Counted from the stretch's first letter, positions 26,051 to 34,590 are shown. The stretch is 64,000 nt of DNA from UBA1240 sp045599185 (GCA_045599185.1 JAZRVO010000027.1:44268-108267), one strand, 5' to 3'. Program-made: numbers and translations. Notes: a model not told the origin generated them from the sequence alone.

Positions 26051-27769
26051 TTATTTTGTCAAAAACTGATTCAAGTTTTCTTTAATTTTGGAACCCTGTT
26101 CAAAAAACTGAACGTCCTTTGCGGCGTTTTCCAGTTCCTTTACGGTAAAGCGCGACAAAAGCCTTTTGGTTTTGCTTATGTGTTTTGCACCCATGCTAAA
26201 ATCGCGAATACCAAGGCCTGCAAGAATAATTATTCCTTCAGCAGAAGAAGCCATTTCGCCGCAAACGCTTAAATCAATTTTTGCTTTTTTTGCACTTTCG
26301 GAAACAAAGCTTATCATGCGAAGAATGGCCGGGTTGAACTCGTCAAAAAGCGGTGCAACGCCCGGGTTGTCTCGGTCTATTCCAAGCGAATACTGAACCA
26401 AATCGTTAGTTCCAATAGAAAAGAAATCAACGTATTTTGCAAGGAAATCTGCACTTAATGCGGCAGAAGCGGTTTCTACCATTATGCCTAAAGGCACGTT
26501 TGGGTTAAACGCAATTTTCTGCTTTTTAAGTTCGGCTTTAACCTGTTCAACAATATCCAAAGCCTTGTCCAGTTCTTCCTTGCAGCATATTAACGGAAAT
26601 TCAATTTTAAGGTTGCCAAAAACGCTGGCGCGGTACAAAGCCCTAAGCTGAATTTTAAAAAGTTCTACGTTGGAAAGACACAGACGGATTGCCCTGAGAC
26701 CAAGGAGGGGGTTTTTTTCGTCGGCACTGGTAATGCTGTCGGCGGCGGTGTGCTTGTCTGCGCCGGAATCGAGGGTGCGTATAACGACCGGTTTACCCTG
26801 CATAACCTGAAGGACTTTTTTATATGCTTCAAACTGTTCGTCTTCGGTAAGCAGCCTGTCCTGCCTCATAAAAAGAAATTCCGTGCGGAAAAGACCGATA
26901 CCGGCTGCACCCTGTTCTGCGGCTGTCTGGGCTTCTTCAACTGTGCTTATGTTTGCATAAATGCCAAAACTTGTGCCGTCTTTGGTTTTTGCGTGCTTTT
27001 CAATAAACGAATCTAATTCTGAATTGGATATTTGCTGGCTTTGAATTTTGCCCGTGTAAATTTCAACGGTCTGCTCGTCCGGTTCAACAAAAACTGCTGC
27101 CTGTGCCGCGTCTACAATAACGTTCTGACCGGTTTTTACGGTTTTGCAAAGCCTGCTTATTCCAAAAACCGCCGGTACGCCGTAGTTGCGCGTTAAAATT
27201 GCCAAGTGTCCGCGGTTACTGCCTTCCTGCAGCAAAAGGGCAGCCGGCTTTTTTTTGTCCAGAATGAAAGCGTCCGTTGGCAGAATGTTTTTTGCAACAA
27301 TTACGCTGTTCTGGGGAATGTCTTCAAAATCGAACCTTTTGCAGCCCTGCAGCACGTTTATAACACGGCTGAAAACATCACAAATGTCGTCGGCGCGCTG
27401 GCTTAAATATTCGTCACCGCTAAGGCGCAGGGTGTCGGCCATGGTTTTGTATTCGGTATAGACAACATTTTCAATGTGCAGAAGTGAAGAACTGTGTTTC
27501 TGCTTAATCTGGTCAATAAAAACAGAATCGTTAAGCATTAAACTGTAGCTTTCAAAAATCTGGCACTGTTCTGCATTGTCCGGGTTGTTTAAACTTTGAA
27601 TGTCGTTTTTAACTTGTTCTACTGCCTGCAAAAAATCAGACCATTGCTGTTCAATTTGACTGGGACTAATTGAGCCTGTGTTTATGGTGTTTTCTTCTTG
27701 GTCGGGAATGACGAACACTTGCGCATTTGCAATGCCCGGCGAAACGGAGATTCCGTGCAGCGTAATCAT
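26051..27769 (-). CDS. ptsI: Phosphoenolpyruvate-protein phosphotransferase (PTS enzyme I)
   Basis: The 572-aa protein takes phosphate from phosphoenolpyruvate and passes it to HPr. Visible features are the N-terminal HPr-binding domain, the phospho-His at residue 188 in EGSNRGHLAIL, and the PEP-binding barrel with GIGLFRTEFLFM, LRAIRLCL and FFSIGTNDLVQYSLGIDR. The active Cys is in SVCGEMAS. No HPr, HPr kinase or sugar EII gene is nearby. Treponemes commonly keep a reduced PTS with a regulatory role. I start at the ATG at 27769, seven bases from a -10 box, not at the TTG three codons before. Confidence 0.95.
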   Translation of the reverse strand: MITLHGISVSPGIANAQVFVIPDQEENTINTGSISPSQIEQQWSDFLQAVEQVKNDIQSLNNPDNAEQCQIFESYSLMLNDSVFIDQIKQKHSSSLLHIENVVYTEYKTMADTLRLSGDEYLSQRADDICDVFSRVINVLQGCKRFDFEDIPQNSVIVAKNILPTDAFILDKKKPAALLLQEGSNRGHLAILTRNYGVPAVFGISRLCKTVKTGQNVIVDAAQAAVFVEPDEQTVEIYTGKIQSQQISNSELDSFIEKHAKTKDGTSFGIYANISTVEEAQTAAEQGAAGIGLFRTEFLFMRQDRLLTEDEQFEAYKKVLQVMQGKPVVIRTLDSGADKHTAADSITSADEKNPLLGLRAIRLCLSNVELFKIQLRALYRASVFGNLKIEFPLICCKEELDKALDIVEQVKAELKKQKIAFNPNVPLGIMVETASAALSADFLAKYVDFFSIGTNDLVQYSLGIDRDNPGVAPLFDEFNPAILRMISFVSESAKKAKIDLSVCGEMASSAEGIIILAGLGIRDFSMGAKHISKTKRLLSRFTVKELENAAKDVQFFEQGSKIKENLNQFLTK

Positions 27770-27776
27770 AACTAAC

Positions 27777-27806
27777 AATATATAGTAAAACCCTATCTTT
27801 TTGCAA
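27777..27806 (-). promoter_or_regulatory. Sigma70 promoter abutting the ptsI start
   Basis: TTGCAA (27801-27806), 18 bp, TATATT (27777-27782), seven bases to the ATG. No Shine-Dalgarno sequence fits. Confidence 0.6.
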
Positions 27807-27965
27807 ATGGTTGTTTTCTTTAATTGAATTTATGCGGTTTGGCAGAAGTTGTACACGGTAAAACTGCTTGTAAAAAAAAGAAAATGCAGCCGCCCCGGCG
27901 AAAGGTTTGGTTGTTAATTGCGTGATATATTGGGCTTAAATGCCAGCTGTTATTTAACCCCAATA

Positions 27966-28005
27966 ATTAGTATTATTTAAACATGATGATTAGAATTATT
28001 TAAAC
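27966..28005. repeat. Two 17-bp direct repeats between ptsI and the GerMN gene
   Basis: ATTAGTATTATTTAAAC (27966-27982) recurs with one mismatch at 27989-28005, a 23-bp period close to two helical turns. This suits two adjacent protein sites on one face of the DNA. It lies roughly 160-190 bp from either divergent start codon in a 426-nt gap. The gap also holds a stem AAACTACG/CGTAGTTT (28053-28060 with 28077-28084) but no gene. Confidence 0.5.
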
Positions 28006-28195
28006 GCGGAACAATATATAAAGTTTTACAAATGTGAATTTTTTTTTCTGGTAAACTACGCCCGGCACGCAAAACCCGTAGTTTGCTTACGTAGTAGCCA
28101 GTCCTGTAAGATTCCTAGCCCTGTGGCGTTTTTGTTGCGTTAAATTTCCCTGCAAGTATGTGGCAATTTTCAAAAAAAGCCGATAAAGTCAGAGT

Positions 28196-29119
28196 ATGCC
28201 TCAAAAAAATAATTCTACTGTAATTCTGTTTTTTATTATTGCTGTTGCCCTTGTTTTTTCAATTTTTGCAATGAATATTGGGCGCATAAAAGAAGTTTTA
28301 GAAAGAACCCATTTTGTTGAAGCTGTTTTTGGCGAAGAAACAGAAACTACAAAGCCTAAAAATGAAAAAAATAATCCGCCAGCCCCCAAAGACAATGCGC
28401 CGGTGTCCAAAGATGATATTTTTGCTCAAAATCCTGCACCCGTTCAGCCAAGCGTGCCAAATTTCAGCCCCTTTGAAGTAGAAGTTGCCCCGGCCGAAGA
28501 CCTTACCAAGGTTGTGGACTACCCGGATTTTGACGAACAGATGAAGCAGCCCGGCGTTGTCGTTCCGCCTGCCAGTTCTTCCGTTGTGCTTAACGAACAG
28601 CCGGGCGTTGCACCAAACGCCGCCCCCGAACAGGCAGAAAACCCGGCTGCAAATGCAGGTCACCCGGCTCAAATTGAAGAAGAAAAACCAATTGAACTGA
28701 TGAACACAAAAGTGTTTTTCGTTTACATCGACAGCAGCGGCACTTTGATACGCAAGGAATGCGCCCGAAGCATTGCCAAAACCAATTCGCCGCTTACGGC
28801 AACTTTGCGCAACCTGCTTATGGGACCAAATGCCGAAGAAGACAAAAAAGGCTTCATTTCCCTTATTCCGCAGGGAACGGTTCTGCAAAGTGCCACGGTT
28901 AAAAACAAAATTGCCTATTTAAGTTTTAACGACCAGTTTCAGTGGAACAAGTACGGGGTTGAAGGCTATATGGGGCAGTTAACCCAAATTATTTATACGG
29001 CCACAAGTTTTCCTACTGTTGAAGCGGTGCAGTTTTTAATTGACGGCGAAAAACAGGATTATTTAGGCAGCGAAGGTGTATGGATTGGTACGCCATTACG
29101 CCGCGAAAATTTCAGGTAA
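28196..29119 (+). CDS. GerMN-domain membrane-anchored protein
   Basis: The 307-aa protein has one N-terminal transmembrane helix (about residues 8-27), a Pro/Ala-rich linker (about 50-165) that could span the periplasm, and a C-terminal GerMN-type domain (about 170-300; VFFVYIDSSGTL, SPLTATLRNLLMGP, VQFLIDGE). GerMN domains occur in spore germination and envelope proteins and probably bind peptidoglycan or other ligands. The start lacks a clear ribosome site. TAAAGT lies six bases upstream, and GCCGATAA (28179-28186) matches a sigma28 -10 box, but no -35 box is correctly spaced for either. Confidence 0.8.
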   Translation: MPQKNNSTVILFFIIAVALVFSIFAMNIGRIKEVLERTHFVEAVFGEETETTKPKNEKNNPPAPKDNAPVSKDDIFAQNPAPVQPSVPNFSPFEVEVAPAEDLTKVVDYPDFDEQMKQPGVVVPPASSSVVLNEQPGVAPNAAPEQAENPAANAGHPAQIEEEKPIELMNTKVFFVYIDSSGTLIRKECARSIAKTNSPLTATLRNLLMGPNAEEDKKGFISLIPQGTVLQSATVKNKIAYLSFNDQFQWNKYGVEGYMGQLTQIIYTATSFPTVEAVQFLIDGEKQDYLGSEGVWIGTPLRRENFR

Positions 29120-29192
29120 TCAGCCTAAATATTGGGTTTTGAAATTTTTCATTCCGAATAACAACAGCCATTCAGAACGATTGTGATCGTTC

Positions 29193-29360
29193 CAAACTAG
29201 TTGGCCTTCGGCGGCTGCGCACGGAATCCGTGCTTTTGCTGCTTGTTTTATCTTTAATTGTTGTTTGGTATATGCAAAAGCTCCCAGTTTTTTGCCTGCG
29301 CAAAAACTGCGTACCTTTTTTCTGAAAGTTAGTTTGTATGCAACCCCGCTGAAGGCTAAT
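29193..29360. repeat. Complex hairpin region in the gap after the GerMN gene
   Basis: An outer stem TTGGCCTTCGGCGG (29201-29214) pairs with CCGCTGAAGGCTAA (29346-29359) using two G-U pairs. Inside are the palindrome GCACGGAATCCGTGC, the stem GCTTTTGC/GCAAAAGC (29232-29239 with 29274-29281) and CAGTTTTTTGC/GCAAAAACTG (29285-29295 with 29300-29309). The GCTTTTGCTGC to GCAAAAGCT part resembles 45724-45780. No gene is seen in this 365-nt gap. Confidence 0.6.
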
Positions 29361-29420
29361 CAGAAATATTGCAAAAAGCAAAGAAAAAGGCCGGATTTTT
29401 TTACGGAAACCTTAAAATAA

Positions 29421-29459
29421 AAAAAATACCGCAGAGTCTGTAAACTGCGGTATTTTTTT
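29421..29459 (-). terminator. Terminator of the YmdB-type gene
   Basis: A perfect 14-bp stem AAAAAATACCGCAG (29421-29434) with CTGCGGTATTTTTT (29445-29458) and a 10-nt loop. It lies 26 nt after the stop, with a T run on the minus strand. Confidence 0.85.
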
Positions 29460-29484
29460 TTGCACAATAGGGCTTTATAAAATC

Positions 29485-30312
29485 CTAGGCGTTTTCTACT
29501 TTGTAATTTATTCTTTCAATGCTTACGGCTTTTTTCGTTTCCGTGTCTACGCAAATCAATACGCCCTGCAGGTACAAATCACCTTCTGCACTTTCCATTT
29601 TGTACAAAACCTGTTTAAGGTTGCGCTGTATTACAATTTCCGGGTTACTGCCAATGGCAGAATCTGCAACGCCCGTCATGCCAAGGTCGGTAATGTAGGC
29701 AGTACCGTTTGGCAAAATGCGCTGGTCGGCAGTTTGCACGTGGGTGTGGGTGCCGCAAAGGGCGCAAATTTTTCCGTCCATAAACAGCGCAAGGGCTTCT
29801 TTTTCGTCGTTGGCTTCTGCGTGAAAGTCTACAAACATTATTGCGTCCTGTTCTTCTGCTTGCAAGGCGGCGTTTGCGGCACATGCAAAAGGGTCGTCCA
29901 AAGGCGTCATGGCCTTGCGCCCCTGTATGTTAAGAACAGCATAATTTACGCCGTCTTTCTTAAAAAAGCCAAAGCCGCGGCCGGGTGTTTCTACCGCATT
30001 TGCAAAAAAAAACGAAAATCCAGAAGGATAATTGTGCGGCCGAAGAACACGTGGTTCGCTGGCTAAAAAGTCGTAGGAATCGCGCTTTTCAAAAATGTGG
30101 TTGCCGCCGGTAATAACGTCTGCACCGGCGGCAAAAATCTGTTCTGCATCGTCGGGCAACAAACCGTTGCCGCCGCTGGCATTTTCACCGTTATAAATTA
30201 CAAAATCGCACGGGTTCTGTTCCAAAAACCGGGGCAGCCCTTTAGTAATGGCCTGCATTCCCTTGTCGTAGCAGACATCGCCGCCCATAAAAATTTTTAC
30301 AATTCTACTCAT
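29485..30312 (-). CDS. YmdB-family metallophosphoesterase
   Basis: The 275-aa protein fits the YmdB/TIGR00282 family of calcineurin-like phosphodiesterases: FMGGDVCYDKG, YNGENASGG, ITGGNHIFE, FVDFHAEAND and GTHTHVQTADQRIL supply the dinuclear metal site. B. subtilis YmdB acts on cyclic nucleotides such as 2',3'-cAMP and affects biofilm and motility choices. Its start ATGA overlaps the stop of the upstream exported protein gene, so the two are co-translated. I therefore start at 30312 rather than three codons earlier. Confidence 0.92.
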   Translation of the reverse strand: MSRIVKIFMGGDVCYDKGMQAITKGLPRFLEQNPCDFVIYNGENASGGNGLLPDDAEQIFAAGADVITGGNHIFEKRDSYDFLASEPRVLRPHNYPSGFSFFFANAVETPGRGFGFFKKDGVNYAVLNIQGRKAMTPLDDPFACAANAALQAEEQDAIMFVDFHAEANDEKEALALFMDGKICALCGTHTHVQTADQRILPNGTAYITDLGMTGVADSAIGSNPEIVIQRNLKQVLYKMESAEGDLYLQGVLICVDTETKKAVSIERINYKVENA

Positions 30313-31418
30313 TTTTTGCACTGGCCGGAACTGATGATTGAATCAAAATACTTGCGGTTTGCCTGATATACAACTTCGTCAACGGCAATGCTGATAACTT
30401 CAATTTCCTTTTCGTTAAGGTTAAAAAGCCCGGTTAAATTGCGCACGATTTTCCCTGTTTCCGTAGAATAGGTTGGCAGCGAAAACTGAAGGAAGTTTGA
30501 GCCGCGCTTCGTTTCAAGCTGGTCAAAATCCGGGTAAATGTTTTTTTCCGGGCAAAGCATTACGGACATTACAAAATCCGCCTGTCCGATTGAAGGCTGG
30601 GCAAACTGAATTGAAAAAACGTTCAGAATGCTCTGTTCGCCTAAAGTCCAGGTGTTTTCGCCTGCTGCCTGCCAGTTTTTGTCTATTTTGAATGAAAAAC
30701 CGTCCAGATTCTGGGTCTGCTTAAAAAGCGGTGCCTTTATTTTTTCGCCGCTGCCATGTTTAACGACCGGAAAATCGGGTACGCCGCTAAAATCGGTAAA
30801 GCTTGTGTCTGCGTCGTTTGCAAGTGCGCCAATGTATGCAAGGGTGAACAGCTTTTTGGTGTTTTCGCCGGGTTTGCCGTTTGCCGTAACAGGCACAAAA
30901 ACGCTGTTTTGGGCTGTGCTGTTTATGCTGCAAAGGTTAAAAAACGGAACGAATGCGGCATATTCCATTGAAACTTCGCCGCCAAACTGGGGATAGGTTT
31001 CAATGCTTTTTACGCCTGCGCCAAAGTTTCTGCCGTTCAGTTCCTTTCGCCGCGCACTAAGTTCGTACAAAAGGTCATGAAGGTAGTTAAGTGTTTCCAC
31101 GTCAGCAGGGCCAAACTCGCCTTCGATGTGTTCGCCGGTCAGTTCAATGCCGCTTTTTGCAGGGTCAACGGTAACGTACAGGCAGATAGACTTTGCGCTG
31201 TTTTCTGCTTTTGGCGAAACATAGCGAAGTGCGTAAGTGTTCTGGTCGTAAAGCAAAAAACCGATGTAGGTTTCGGTAGGGTAGGTATAGTCGCGGTAAT
31301 AAACGTAAGAACCGCTGTTTGTAGGCAGAAAATCCATTATGCCGGGTATTGCAAAAACAAAGCCCGAAAAAAGCATAAAAATTGTAGAAATTGTAAAAAA
31401 TCTGATAAGTTTTTTCAT
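30309..31418 (-). CDS. Exported protein of unknown function
   Basis: The 369-aa protein has a clear signal peptide (MKK start, hydrophobic 8-20, FVFA then IPG suggests cleavage near residue 23). The mature part is beta-rich with many aromatic residues, no cysteine cluster and no motif I recognise. A late stretch (SIAVDEVVYQANRKYFDS) could be a terminal helix. AGAGGA lies before the ATG. It forms an operon with the YmdB-type gene through an ATGA overlap, so a link to that enzyme's signalling is possible but not shown. Probably periplasmic and spirochaete-restricted (inference). Confidence 0.75.
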   Translation of the reverse strand: MKKLIRFFTISTIFMLFSGFVFAIPGIMDFLPTNSGSYVYYRDYTYPTETYIGFLLYDQNTYALRYVSPKAENSAKSICLYVTVDPAKSGIELTGEHIEGEFGPADVETLNYLHDLLYELSARRKELNGRNFGAGVKSIETYPQFGGEVSMEYAAFVPFFNLCSINSTAQNSVFVPVTANGKPGENTKKLFTLAYIGALANDADTSFTDFSGVPDFPVVKHGSGEKIKAPLFKQTQNLDGFSFKIDKNWQAAGENTWTLGEQSILNVFSIQFAQPSIGQADFVMSVMLCPEKNIYPDFDQLETKRGSNFLQFSLPTYSTETGKIVRNLTGLFNLNEKEIEVISIAVDEVVYQANRKYFDSIISSGQCKK

Positions 31419-31504
31419 GTTTCCTCTTTTTCAAAAAATTGTAAAACTGTAATTACTTTTCGACATCTTTTATAAATGAATTAAAGACATTTTATCTGCA
31501 AAAC

Positions 31505-31539
31505 AAAAGGGCTGCCCACTGTTTCGGACAGCCCTTTTT
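31505..31539 (-). terminator. Terminator of proS
   Basis: AAAAGGGCTGCCC (31505-31517) pairs with GGACAGCCCTTTT (31526-31538), one mismatch, eight-base loop. It lies just after the proS stop on the minus strand, with T/A runs on each side. Confidence 0.8.
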
Positions 31540-31557
31540 GGTTTTCAATATTTAGAA

Positions 31558-33402
31558 TCAGCCGTTCAGTGCGGCAAGTTCTGCATCAACAAAGGCTTTG
31601 GCTTTTGCACCAGCTTCCTCTGCCGGAACAAGCTGCATGTCGCCTGTCTTGCGGTTCTTAAACTCAACGTTAGGCAGGTTCTTTTCGCCTACAACAATGC
31701 GAAGCGGAATGCCTAAAAGGTCGATGTCCTTGAATTTAACGCCAGGGCGTTCGTCACGGTCGTCAAGCAGAACTTCTGCACCGGCTTTTGTAAGTTCGTC
31801 GTAGATTTTGTCTGCGGCTTCTTTCATTGCACCGGCGTATTTAACCGGCACAACTGCCACCTGGTAAGGTGCAACAGACATTGGCCAGATAATTCCGTTG
31901 TCGTCGTGGTGTTCTTCAATAATAGAAGCAAGGGCGCGGTCTACGCCAATGCCGTAACATCCCATCGTAGGAATCTGCTGTTTTCCGTTTTCGTCAAGGA
32001 ATGTTACGTTCATTGATTTTGTATATTTGTAACCAAGCTTGAAGATGTGACCAAGTTCGTTGCCTTTGGTGCTGTAATATTCTGCGCCGCAGTTGCAGCA
32101 TTTGTCGCCGGCAACAACTGTACGCACGTCGGCAGCCATAAACGGAACGAAATCGCGGCCAGGTTCTACGTGCAGGTTGTCAAAATCGGCAACGCCGCCG
32201 CCGGTAACTGTATCGTGCAGGTTTGCTACCCATTTGCCGTCTTTCTGTACCATTACGCTTTCGTCTGCCAGAAGCGGCAGTTTTGTTAAGCCAACAGGAC
32301 CTACAAAGCCGTGCGGTGCGCCGCTGTAGGCAATTACGTCATCTTCGCAGGCAAGTTCAACTTCGCTTGCTTTTAAAACGCTGGCAAGTTTTGCTTCGTT
32401 TACGTCAAGGTCGCCGCGTATTGCAACTGCAAAGAATGATTCTGGATAATGCGGAACGCCTTCGCCGCCGCTTACTTTTTTAAAGGTGTTTCCGCCCGGT
32501 GCAGCAGAAAGGTCAAGTTCGCTGTTGTATACTTTGTAAATAAGCACCTTAATAAACTGTTTGGCGCTCATTTTGAAGAATTCTTCCATCTGTGCAATGG
32601 TTTCTACACCGGCGCAGGCAACTTTTTCAATCGGCAGGCTTGTTTCTACCAGCGGATTGCCGTTTTTGTCGGTTGCAACGTCAGGCTGACATGCTGCTTT
32701 TTCTGTATTTGCAGAATAGCCGCATTTGGGACACAGAATGAGTGTATCGTCGCCGATTACGCTTTCTACCATAAATTCTTCGGAACCGTTGCCGCCCATT
32801 GCGCCGCTGTCTGCACGTACCGGAATAACCTTAAGACCAAGGCGCTTGAATACCTTGCGGTAGGCAATTGCAAATTTGTCGTAAGTTTCGTCAAGGCTTT
32901 CCTGGGTTGCGTGGAAAGAATATGCGTCTTTCATTGTGAATTCGCGGCCGCGCATTACGCCGTAACGCGGACGGATTTCGTCGCGGAACTTTGTATTAAT
33001 CTGGTAAGCCACGATTGGAAGCTGCTTGTACGAATTAAGTTCGTCGCGGATTACAGCGGTAAAGGCTTCTTCTGCGGTAGGGCTTACAACCAGATCCTGG
33101 TCAAGGCGGTTTCTGGCTTTAAGCATTCCGTCGCCCATGGTTTCCCAGCGGCCAGATTCTTTCCAGATGTCGCCGGGTACAACAACCGGCTGTTTGTATT
33201 CAAGGGCACCAATGGCGTCCATTTCTTGGCGAATAATATTTTCTACCTTGCGAAAAGCACGCAAGCCAAAAGGCAAATAAACAAAAAGACCGTTGCCCAA
33301 TTTTCTCATTACGCCAGCGCGTAACATCAGCTGATGGCTGGCAATCACAGCCTCTGCGGGTACTTCGCGCAGAGTTGACATTGTAGTTTGTGAAGTTTTC
33401 AT
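31558..33402 (-). CDS. proS: Prolyl-tRNA synthetase, bacterial type
   Basis: The 614-aa class II synthetase charges tRNA-Pro. The N-terminal catalytic core has GNGLFVYLPFGLRAFRKVE (motif 1 region), KFRDEIRPRYGVMRGREFTMKDAYSFH-type sequence (motif 2, quoted in part) and MGCYGIGVDRALASIIEEHHD-type motif 3. Between motifs 2 and 3 lies the YbaK-like editing insertion (about 225-385) that clears Ala-tRNA-Pro. A C-terminal anticodon domain ends the protein. TATAAT lies 11 bases before the ATG and there is no ribosome site, so a very short leader is likely. Confidence 0.96.
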   Translation of the reverse strand: MKTSQTTMSTLREVPAEAVIASHQLMLRAGVMRKLGNGLFVYLPFGLRAFRKVENIIRQEMDAIGALEYKQPVVVPGDIWKESGRWETMGDGMLKARNRLDQDLVVSPTAEEAFTAVIRDELNSYKQLPIVAYQINTKFRDEIRPRYGVMRGREFTMKDAYSFHATQESLDETYDKFAIAYRKVFKRLGLKVIPVRADSGAMGGNGSEEFMVESVIGDDTLILCPKCGYSANTEKAACQPDVATDKNGNPLVETSLPIEKVACAGVETIAQMEEFFKMSAKQFIKVLIYKVYNSELDLSAAPGGNTFKKVSGGEGVPHYPESFFAVAIRGDLDVNEAKLASVLKASEVELACEDDVIAYSGAPHGFVGPVGLTKLPLLADESVMVQKDGKWVANLHDTVTGGGVADFDNLHVEPGRDFVPFMAADVRTVVAGDKCCNCGAEYYSTKGNELGHIFKLGYKYTKSMNVTFLDENGKQQIPTMGCYGIGVDRALASIIEEHHDDNGIIWPMSVAPYQVAVVPVKYAGAMKEAADKIYDELTKAGAEVLLDDRDERPGVKFKDIDLLGIPLRIVVGEKNLPNVEFKNRKTGDMQLVPAEEAGAKAKAFVDAELAALNG

Positions 33403-33413
33403 GATAATTACAT

Positions 33414-33419
33414 ATTATA
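33414..33419 (-). promoter_or_regulatory. -10 box close to the proS start
   Basis: A perfect TATAAT on the minus strand, 11 bases from the ATG. The -35 region is weak (TCTTGA at 17 bp, or TTGAAA at 15 bp). Confidence 0.45.
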
Positions 33420-33472
33420 GAAGAAAGTAATGCGTTTCAAGATGTGGCTGTTTCTGCTGTTTTTTCAACACC

Positions 33473-33501
33473 TTGACAAAACGGGGCATTTTGTTTTTAC
33501 T
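33473..33501 (+). promoter_or_regulatory. Sigma70 promoter of the his leader and operon
   Basis: A consensus TTGACA (33473-33478), 17 bp, TTTACT (33496-33501). Eight bases later comes the ATG of the leader peptide, so the leader peptide itself would be read from a nearly leaderless 5' end. Confidence 0.7.
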
Positions 33502-33509
33502 AAAAACAA

Positions 33510-33563
33510 ATGAAATTTTCAGTACACCACTTGCATCACCATTTTCTCAATTTTTCTGCATAA
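33510..33563 (+). CDS. hisL: his operon leader peptide (17 aa, five His codons)
   Basis: The short frame reads MKFSVHHLHHHFLNFSA followed by TAA. Five of six consecutive codons (33525-33542) are His, the classic mark of a leader peptide that senses charged tRNA-His. When His is scarce the ribosome should stall on these codons and let an antiterminator form downstream. The stop codon TAA overlaps the antiterminator strand (33561-33568), so a ribosome that finishes the peptide covers it. It sits 154 nt before hisG. The gene name is given by analogy with enteric hisL; no sequence relation is implied. Confidence 0.85.
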   Translation: MKFSVHHLHHHFLNFSA

Positions 33564-33632
33564 ACGGGAATGCAAGTGAAAGGCTTTTAAATAGAAGACC
33601 GCTGACCCGTTTAAGGTTGGCGGTTTTTTTTT
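33528..33632 (+). promoter_or_regulatory. Transcription attenuator of hisG-hisB
   Basis: Three mutually exclusive pairings can be read directly. Stem 1: CACTTGCAT inside the His codons (33528-33536) with ATGCAAGTG (33570-33578), nine perfect pairs enclosing the antiterminator strand. Antiterminator: TAAACGGG (33561-33568) with CCCGTTTA (33606-33613), eight perfect pairs. Terminator: ACCGCTGACC (33598-33607) with GGTTGGCGGT (33615-33624), ten pairs including two G-U, then a T8 run. Stalling at His codons blocks stem 1 and favours the antiterminator. Completion of the peptide covers the antiterminator strand and favours the terminator. Confidence 0.82.
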
Positions 33633-33717
33633 GCAGGCCTGAACTGTCAAATTGTAATTATTTAATGCGTGCTGCCGGTTTTTTACAATTCATCAGTGCG
33701 CAATTTTAGGAGATTTT

Positions 33718-34590
33718 ATGGATAAATTAAAAATTCTGCTGGCAAAGGGCCGTATTTACGAATCGGTTTATGAACTTTTGAGCGATGTTGGTATTTCTAT
33801 TTATCTGCCGGACCGCACTTATTTTCCAACCACCAATCAGAAAGATTTGGCTTTTCAGGTTGTAAAACCGCAGATTACCAGCATGCTGCTGGCAAACAAC
33901 AAGGCCGACGTTGGCTTTAGCGGCAAGGACTGGGTTTACGAAAATGGCGTTGAAGATAAAGTTGAAGAAATTATGGATCTGGGCTTTGACGGCGTGCGCA
34001 TTGTTGCCGCCGTGCCGGAATCTGTAGATTATGACGCACTTTTGAAAAAGCCTGTTACCATTGCAACCGAATATCAGGGTTTGAGCAAGAAGTGGGTTGA
34101 TGAAAAGAAAATTGACGGCACTATTTTCAGAACATGGGGAACAAGCGAAGGTTTCGTTCAGGACACGCCTGATTCAATTGCTCAGATTTTGATTGACAAT
34201 ACTTCTACAGGTTCTTCGCTTAAGGCAAACCGCTTAAAGATTGTTGATACTTTGATGACTTCTTCAACACGCATGTATGCTTCTAAAGAAGCAATGGCAA
34301 ACCCGGAAAAACGCCAGAAAATTATGGAACTTAAAATGCTTTTTGAAGCCGTTCTGGACGCCCGGGACAAGGTTATGCTTGAAATGAACGTTGCAAACGA
34401 AAAATTCGATGCACTTGTAAAAGGCATTCCTGCAATGCGCAGCCCAACCGTAAGCCCGCTTTTTGGCAATAACGGTTACGCCGTAAAAATTGCAGTTACC
34501 AAAAGCGAAGTGCCGGTTCTTTTGCCAAAACTGAAGGAACTTGGTGCAACGGATATTCTTGAATATCAGCTTAGAAAGGTTATGCCGTAA
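33718..34590 (+). CDS. hisG: ATP phosphoribosyltransferase, long form
   Basis: The 290-aa enzyme condenses ATP with PRPP, the first committed step of histidine synthesis. LLAKGRIYE at the start, DVGFSGKDWV, and the PRPP-binding region around GTSEGFVQDTPDSIAQILIDNTSTG (quoted only in outline) are visible. Its length and the C-terminal PII-like regulatory domain (about 210-290) mark the HisG-L class, which is inhibited by histidine and needs no HisZ. TAGGAG lies seven bases before the ATG. It is the first gene after the attenuator and is followed 10 nt later by hisB. Confidence 0.95.
   Translation: MDKLKILLAKGRIYESVYELLSDVGISIYLPDRTYFPTTNQKDLAFQVVKPQITSMLLANNKADVGFSGKDWVYENGVEDKVEEIMDLGFDGVRIVAAVPESVDYDALLKKPVTIATEYQGLSKKWVDEKKIDGTIFRTWGTSEGFVQDTPDSIAQILIDNTSTGSSLKANRLKIVDTLMTSSTRMYASKEAMANPEKRQKIMELKMLFEAVLDARDKVMLEMNVANEKFDALVKGIPAMRSPTVSPLFGNNGYAVKIAVTKSEVPVLLPKLKELGATDILEYQLRKVMP

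Noticed and set aside
28179..28186. GCCGATAA as a sigma28 (flagellar) promoter for the GerMN gene
   Set aside because: The -10 box matches, but no TAAA-type -35 element occurs at the required distance.
32449..33324. A 291-codon open frame antisense to proS
   Set aside because: It lies wholly inside proS on the other strand, has Cys/Phe-rich composition typical of mirror-frame reading, and no ribosome site.
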